From positions 1-26,321 of the forward strand of contig URIE01000009.1 of assembly GCA_900547805.1 (NCBI GenBank): a stretch of DNA of 26,321 bases, given 5' to 3'. The notes beneath the pieces are model-generated. The model was not told the origin of the DNA, searched no databases, and was given only the letters and a program-made list of their open reading frames with translations. Source of the DNA: an uncultured Collinsella sp. (GTDB taxonomy: Bacteria > Actinomycetota > Coriobacteriia > Coriobacteriales > Coriobacteriaceae). Each line of letters begins with the position of its first letter. The stretch's first letter is position 1. This document shows, in pieces, positions 23,091 to 26,321 of the stretch. Both the position numbers and the translations under genes were made by a program.

Positions 23091-23100
23091 ACTACGCGTT

Positions 23101-23958
23101 TTACTCCACAACCTTGTCCGGCTGGATGAGCTCTTCGTAGTAGCTGATATGCTCGCGCGCGTCTTCAATCTCGGGCAGCAGGAAGTTGTAGATGACTTCG
23201 ATGATCATCGTGGCGCTGATCTTGGAGAACGCAAAGTCGCCCGTCGTCAGCAGCGCTTCGTGGTTGACGGTATTAAAAGTGTAGTCTGCCAGGCGTGCGA
23301 GCGGGGATTTGCTGTCGCTGCTGATGACGACTACGGTTGCGCCGCAGTCGCGAGCCGCTTTTGCCATGCGATTCAGTCGGCGCGATTTGCCGGAGTTTGA
23401 GATTAGCACGATGACGTCACCTGGGCGCAACGTTAGCGCAAAGCCGATTGATGTCTCGCTAATGGTGCTCGCCATGCAGCGCAGGCCCAGCTGAGAAAAC
23501 TTAAACGTCGCATCGAGCGCGACCGCGTTCGTATTGCCCACAGCTGCAAACTCAATAACCCCTGCATGCTTAAAGGCATGCACAACAGCCGCCAGCGTAT
23601 CGTGGTCGATCCCGTCGATGGTCGCATTAAGCTCGCTCACCTTGGCAGCCAGGATGTTCTTGAGGCTCTGCTCCATATTGTCGAGCGAGACCTCGTCAGT
23701 CAGGCCCTCGTTGCGCTGGCTTTCCAAATCCCTCGCCAGCGAAAACTGAAAGCTGCGGAAGCTACCAAAGCCAAGCTTGCGGCAGAAGCGCGAAACGGTC
23801 GCCTCGGACGTGGCGGCGGCGCGCGAGAGCTGAGCCGCCGTGAGGCGTGGCGCCTCGGACTGGTGCTCCAATATATAGTCGACAATGCGCTGCTCGGATT
23901 CGCTGTATCCCTTGTGGGTGCTAATGAGGGAGAGCGCGCTCTTGCTGCTATCGGTCAT
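23101..23958 (-). CDS. RpiR-family (HTH + SIS) transcriptional regulator
   Basis: A sugar-phosphate-responsive regulator of 285 residues: an N-terminal RpiR helix-turn-helix (about 20-75, TAAQLSRAAATSEATVSRFC at 40-59), a linker, and a SIS domain (about 120-260) with EFAAVGNTNAVALD and the phosphosugar-loop motif LISNSGKS. The start at 23958 is chosen because AGGAG lies 6 bases upstream; the open frame continues to an ATG at 24006 but that has no ribosome site and overlaps a -10-like TATACT. It diverges from the PTS gene and is likely its regulator. RpiR proteins can repress or activate; the effector would be a sugar phosphate such as fructose-1-phosphate. Confidence 0.9.
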   Translation of the reverse strand: MTDSSKSALSLISTHKGYSESEQRIVDYILEHQSEAPRLTAAQLSRAAATSEATVSRFCRKLGFGSFRSFQFSLARDLESQRNEGLTDEVSLDNMEQSLKNILAAKVSELNATIDGIDHDTLAAVVHAFKHAGVIEFAAVGNTNAVALDATFKFSQLGLRCMASTISETSIGFALTLRPGDVIVLISNSGKSRRLNRMAKAARDCGATVVVISSDSKSPLARLADYTFNTVNHEALLTTGDFAFSKISATMIIEVIYNFLLPEIEDAREHISYYEELIQPDKVVE

Positions 23959-24006
23959 GGATGGCTCCTGGTTGGCATGAAAATCGGACTTGTTTTTCAA
24001 TGCCAT

Positions 24007-24012
24007 AGTATA
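24007..24012 (-). promoter_or_regulatory. -10 box of the RpiR-family gene
   Basis: On the minus strand TATACT spans 24012 to 24007, about 50 bases upstream of the chosen start codon. The -35 is unclear (TATCTT at the 17-base spacing). Its presence supports the shorter protein start at 23958. Confidence 0.4.
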
Positions 24013-24039
24013 CGGGCATTTTCAAGTACAAGATACACC

Positions 24040-24067
24040 TTGCCGTTTCAAGCGTTGATGGTAAACT
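24040..24067 (+). promoter_or_regulatory. Promoter of the PTS gene
   Basis: TTGCCG (24040-24045), a 16-base spacer and TAAACT (24062-24067) with TG one base upstream (extended -10). Predicted transcription start is near 24074, giving a leader of about 157 bases. The palindrome at 24066-24094 covers the -10 edge and start point. Confidence 0.5.
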
Positions 24068-24094
24068 TTCATCGACCGTTTACGGTCGTGAAAG
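24066..24094. promoter_or_regulatory. Near-perfect palindrome, candidate RpiR-type operator
   Basis: CTTTCA (24066-24071), one unpaired T, CGACCGT (24073-24079), TT, ACGGTCG (24082-24088) and TGAAAG (24089-24094) form a 13-bp inverted repeat with a 2-base centre and one bulge. Further copies of CTTTCA lie at 24098-24103 and 24152-24157. Overlap with the predicted PTS start point suggests repression by the divergent regulator. It could also fold as a hairpin in the leader RNA. Confidence 0.6.
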
Positions 24095-24194
24095 AACCTT
24101 TCACCGGAGAATTGCAACTTGTCTCTTCTCACGCAAGCGGTGGGTTGGTATCTTTCAGTTGTGGAAAAGCGTGCCACGAGGCGCGTGTAGGGGA

Positions 24195-24208
24195 GCGCCC
24201 GCGGGCGC
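24195..24208. repeat. 14-bp perfect GC palindrome before the PTS ribosome site
   Basis: GCGCCCGCGGGCGC is its own reverse complement and lies about 10 bases upstream of AAGGAGG. It could form a short RNA hairpin that shields or spaces the ribosome site, or bind a dimeric protein. No T tract follows, so it is not a terminator. Confidence 0.5.
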
Positions 24209-24230
24209 AGAACTCAAGAAGGAGGGACAC

Positions 24231-26234
24231 ATGGCTAAGTTTGACATCATCGCCGCCACCGGTTGCCCGACCGGTATCGCGCACACCTTCATGGCGAAGG
24301 AGGCGCTGGAGAAGGCAGCTGCCGAGCGCGGTCTGACCATTAAGGTCGAGACCCATGGCCAGGTCGGTGTCGAGAACGAGCTCACGAAGGGTGAGATCGC
24401 CGGTGCCAAGGCCGTCGTCGTCGCAGCCGATAAGGATGTCCAGGCGGAGCGTTTCGCCGGTAAGCCCATGGTTTCCGTTGGTGTTTCCAAGGCCCTGTCC
24501 GTCGAGGCCGCCGGCAAGCTGATTGACCGCGCGCTCCGCGCCAAGGGCGACGACTCGGTTGCCGCCGCTGCCGATGTCGAGGACGAGGTCGAGGAGAAGG
24601 AGTCCGTCGGCCACATTATCTACAAGCACCTCATGAACGGCGTCAGCCACATGCTGGTCTTCGTCGTCGCCGGTGGTGTTCTGACCGCTCTTTCGTTCCT
24701 GTGGGGCATCACGTCCTTCGATTCGACGGCGTCTGACTACAACACCTTCGCCGCTATGCTCAAGATCATCGGCGGCATTGCCATGAACCTCATGGTTCCC
24801 GTGCTTTCCGCCTACATCGCCGAGTCCATCGGCAAGCGCCCGGCGCTCGTCCCCGGCTTCGTCGCCGGTATGATCGCCATCCAGGGCCTGCCCGTTAACG
24901 CCGAGACCGGTATGATCGACGCTGGCGGCGCTGGCGTGGGCTTCGGCTTCCTGGGCGGCATCGTCGGCGGCTTCCTCGCTGGTTATGTCATCCTGCTGCT
25001 CGAGAAGGTCTTTGCCGGTCTGCCCAAGAACCTGGACGGCCTCAAGGCAATCTTCCTGTACCCGCTGTTCTCGACTGCCATCGTCGGCCTCGTGATGCTC
25101 GGCATCTCCGGCCCCATGGCTGCCATCAACACCGCCATGATGGACTTCCTCAAGGGTCTGTCCGCTTCTGGCGCCATCGTCTTGGGTCTTGCCATCGGCT
25201 GCATGTGCGCCGTTGACATGGGCGGCCCGGTCAACAAGGCTGCCTACGTCACCGGTACCGCTATGCTTACCGAGGCCTTGGCCGCCGGTGTCGGCACCGA
25301 CACCTACAACTTCGGCACCAACTTCATGGCTGCCGTCTCCGCCGCCTGCATCGTTCCGCCGCTGATCACCACCTTCGCCGTCGTCGTCGGCAAGAAGTAC
25401 TTCAGCCAGGAGGATCATGACGCCGGTATCGTCAACCTCATCCTTGGTTGCACCCACATCACCGAGGGCGCCATTCCGTTCATGACCAAGAACATCTGGC
25501 CCGTCATGCCCATCATGATGCTCGGTTCCTCCATCGCTTCGATCCTGACCATTATGTTCAACGTTCACGATCCGGCGCCTCACGGTGGCTTCCTGGTCTT
25601 GCCCGTTGTCGAGAACGGTCCGCTGTGGGTCCTCGCGATCCTCATCGGCGCTGTGGTCGGTGGCATCCTGTTCGTGGCCTTCAAGAAGTACGACTTCGAG
25701 AAGAACCAGAAGGCCGCTTCTGCAGCCAAGCCGGTTGAGGCTTCCAAGGCCGCTGCCGTCGAGGCCCCCAAGGCCGAGGCCGCCGACTTCGTGAAGGTCG
25801 AGAATGTCTTTGTCGCCGAGGACTTCGCTTCTCGTGACGAGGCTCTGAGCTTCGTTTCCAACCAGGCCGTCAAGGCAGGTATCGCCAGCGACGCCGACGC
25901 CGTGATGAACGCCTTCCTGGCTCGCGAGGCCGAGGGCACCACGGGCATGATGGAGGGCTTCGCCATCCCGCATGCCAAGTCCGACGCCATTAACGAGGCT
26001 GCCGTTATCGTCGTCAAGGACGAGTCCGGTGTCACCGGTTGGGACACCATGGACGGCGCTCCCGTCAACGTGGCTATCGCTCTGCTCATCCCCGGTGCCC
26101 AGGCTGGCACCACGCACCTCAAGATCCTGTCCAAGGTCGCCGAGGCGCTCATGGACGAGGACTTCCGTGCCACCGTCAAGGGTTCTACCGACGCCGCCGA
26201 GATCGCCAAGACGATCAACGCCCGCCTGGTCTAA
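24231..26234 (+). CDS. Fructose-type PTS permease, EIIBCA fusion
   Basis: A single 667-residue protein that imports and phosphorylates a sugar, probably fructose. Domain order is B-C-A. EIIB (1-100) opens with IIAATGCPTGIAHT, phospho-Cys C12. EIIC (about 120-500) has eight to ten membrane segments and the motifs GGPVNKAAY and THITEGAIPF typical of the fructose family. An Ala/Pro/Lys/Glu-rich linker follows (about 490-520), then EIIA (about 525-667) with phospho-His H581 in GFAIPHAKS. ATG 24231 has AAGGAGG upstream; the frame opens earlier without a ribosome site. Codons are strongly biased, suggesting high expression. No 1-phosphofructokinase, HPr or EI gene lies in the window. Mannitol or mannosyl-glycerate specificity is not excluded, so no symbol is given. 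Confidence 0.92.
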   Translation: MAKFDIIAATGCPTGIAHTFMAKEALEKAAAERGLTIKVETHGQVGVENELTKGEIAGAKAVVVAADKDVQAERFAGKPMVSVGVSKALSVEAAGKLIDRALRAKGDDSVAAAADVEDEVEEKESVGHIIYKHLMNGVSHMLVFVVAGGVLTALSFLWGITSFDSTASDYNTFAAMLKIIGGIAMNLMVPVLSAYIAESIGKRPALVPGFVAGMIAIQGLPVNAETGMIDAGGAGVGFGFLGGIVGGFLAGYVILLLEKVFAGLPKNLDGLKAIFLYPLFSTAIVGLVMLGISGPMAAINTAMMDFLKGLSASGAIVLGLAIGCMCAVDMGGPVNKAAYVTGTAMLTEALAAGVGTDTYNFGTNFMAAVSAACIVPPLITTFAVVVGKKYFSQEDHDAGIVNLILGCTHITEGAIPFMTKNIWPVMPIMMLGSSIASILTIMFNVHDPAPHGGFLVLPVVENGPLWVLAILIGAVVGGILFVAFKKYDFEKNQKAASAAKPVEASKAAAVEAPKAEAADFVKVENVFVAEDFASRDEALSFVSNQAVKAGIASDADAVMNAFLAREAEGTTGMMEGFAIPHAKSDAINEAAVIVVKDESGVTGWDTMDGAPVNVAIALLIPGAQAGTTHLKILSKVAEALMDEDFRATVKGSTDAAEIAKTINARLV

Positions 26235-26272
26235 TTCCACGGTACGCGAATAACATCGCCCCCTGTAATCAG

Positions 26273-26301
26273 AACCACCCTTAAAAAGGGTGGTTTGCTC
26301 T
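26273..26301 (+). terminator. Rho-independent terminator after the PTS gene
   Basis: AACCACCCTT (26273-26282) pairs perfectly with AAGGGTGGTT (26286-26295) around AAA, followed by TGCTCTT. It sits 38 bases after the PTS stop and suggests the PTS gene is transcribed alone. The final 20 bases of the window hold nothing I can identify. Confidence 0.8.
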
Positions 26302-26321
26302 TAGGGTATAACCCACGGGCC

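Noticed and set aside
23959..24006. Longer start for the RpiR-type regulator at 24006
   Set aside because: No ribosome site and it adjoins the -10 box; the internal ATG has AGGAG at correct spacing.
24129..26240. 703-codon minus-strand open frame opposite the PTS gene
   Set aside because: Gly/Asp/His-rich shadow of a strongly biased gene; no ribosome site or recognisable domain, while the plus strand encodes clear EIIB, EIIC and EIIA.

Overview
This window looks like core chromosome from a GC-rich Gram-positive, most likely a coriobacterium (Actinomycetota) of the Collinsella type. That is an inference from three things: strongly C/G-ending codons with many TTG/GTG starts, a mixture of Firmicutes-like traits (SigB/RsbW-type sigma module, Asp23/Gls24, TlyA-NadK-RecN cluster, RpiR-controlled PTS) with actinobacterial base composition, and a gene order that I associate with that group. 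No rRNA, tRNA, CRISPR array, prophage or insertion sequence was recognised.

Layout. (1) 1-3782: a tail of unknown nature ending in hairpins and a strong terminator; lspA-rluD overlapping by one base (lipoprotein maturation and rRNA/tRNA pseudouridylation); a monocistronic membrane GT2 glycosyltransferase; a terminator; and a minimal A24 prepilin-peptidase-like protein. (2) 3814-6470: an HD-domain dNTP triphosphohydrolase and the RarA/MgsA replication-recombination AAA+ ATPase. (3) 6571-9733: a tightly coupled four-gene stress-type operon: DUF948 membrane coiled-coil protein, an RsbW-like anti-sigma protein whose ATP-binding boxes are gone, a SigB/SigF-family sigma factor and an AI-2E-family permease. 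It ends at a strong terminator. (4) 9886-16520: alaS-ruvX-mltG-yqeG-aroK-aroB-like, with gaps of at most 17 bases or overlaps. The AroB-like protein has lost the zinc ligands and NAD-binding glycines of dehydroquinate synthase. (5) 16653-17783: an M24 Xaa-Pro-type peptidase behind a structured leader, closed by two tandem hairpins. (6) 17944-23041: efp-asp23-nusB-xseB-tlyA-nadK-recN, all in one direction with gaps of 26 bases or fewer. (7) 23101-26234: a divergent pair, an RpiR-family regulator on the minus strand and a fructose-type PTS permease with domain order B-C-A on the plus strand. Their intergenic region carries a good promoter with a near-perfect palindrome over the predicted transcription start. 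A terminator closes the PTS gene.

Most genes are housekeeping. The parts that deserve a second look are the sigma-factor module with a pseudo-RsbW and no anti-anti-sigma gene beside it, the eroded AroB homologue locked to aroK, the candidate RpiR operator, the structured peptidase leader, and several hairpin or repeat-like elements in intergenic DNA.
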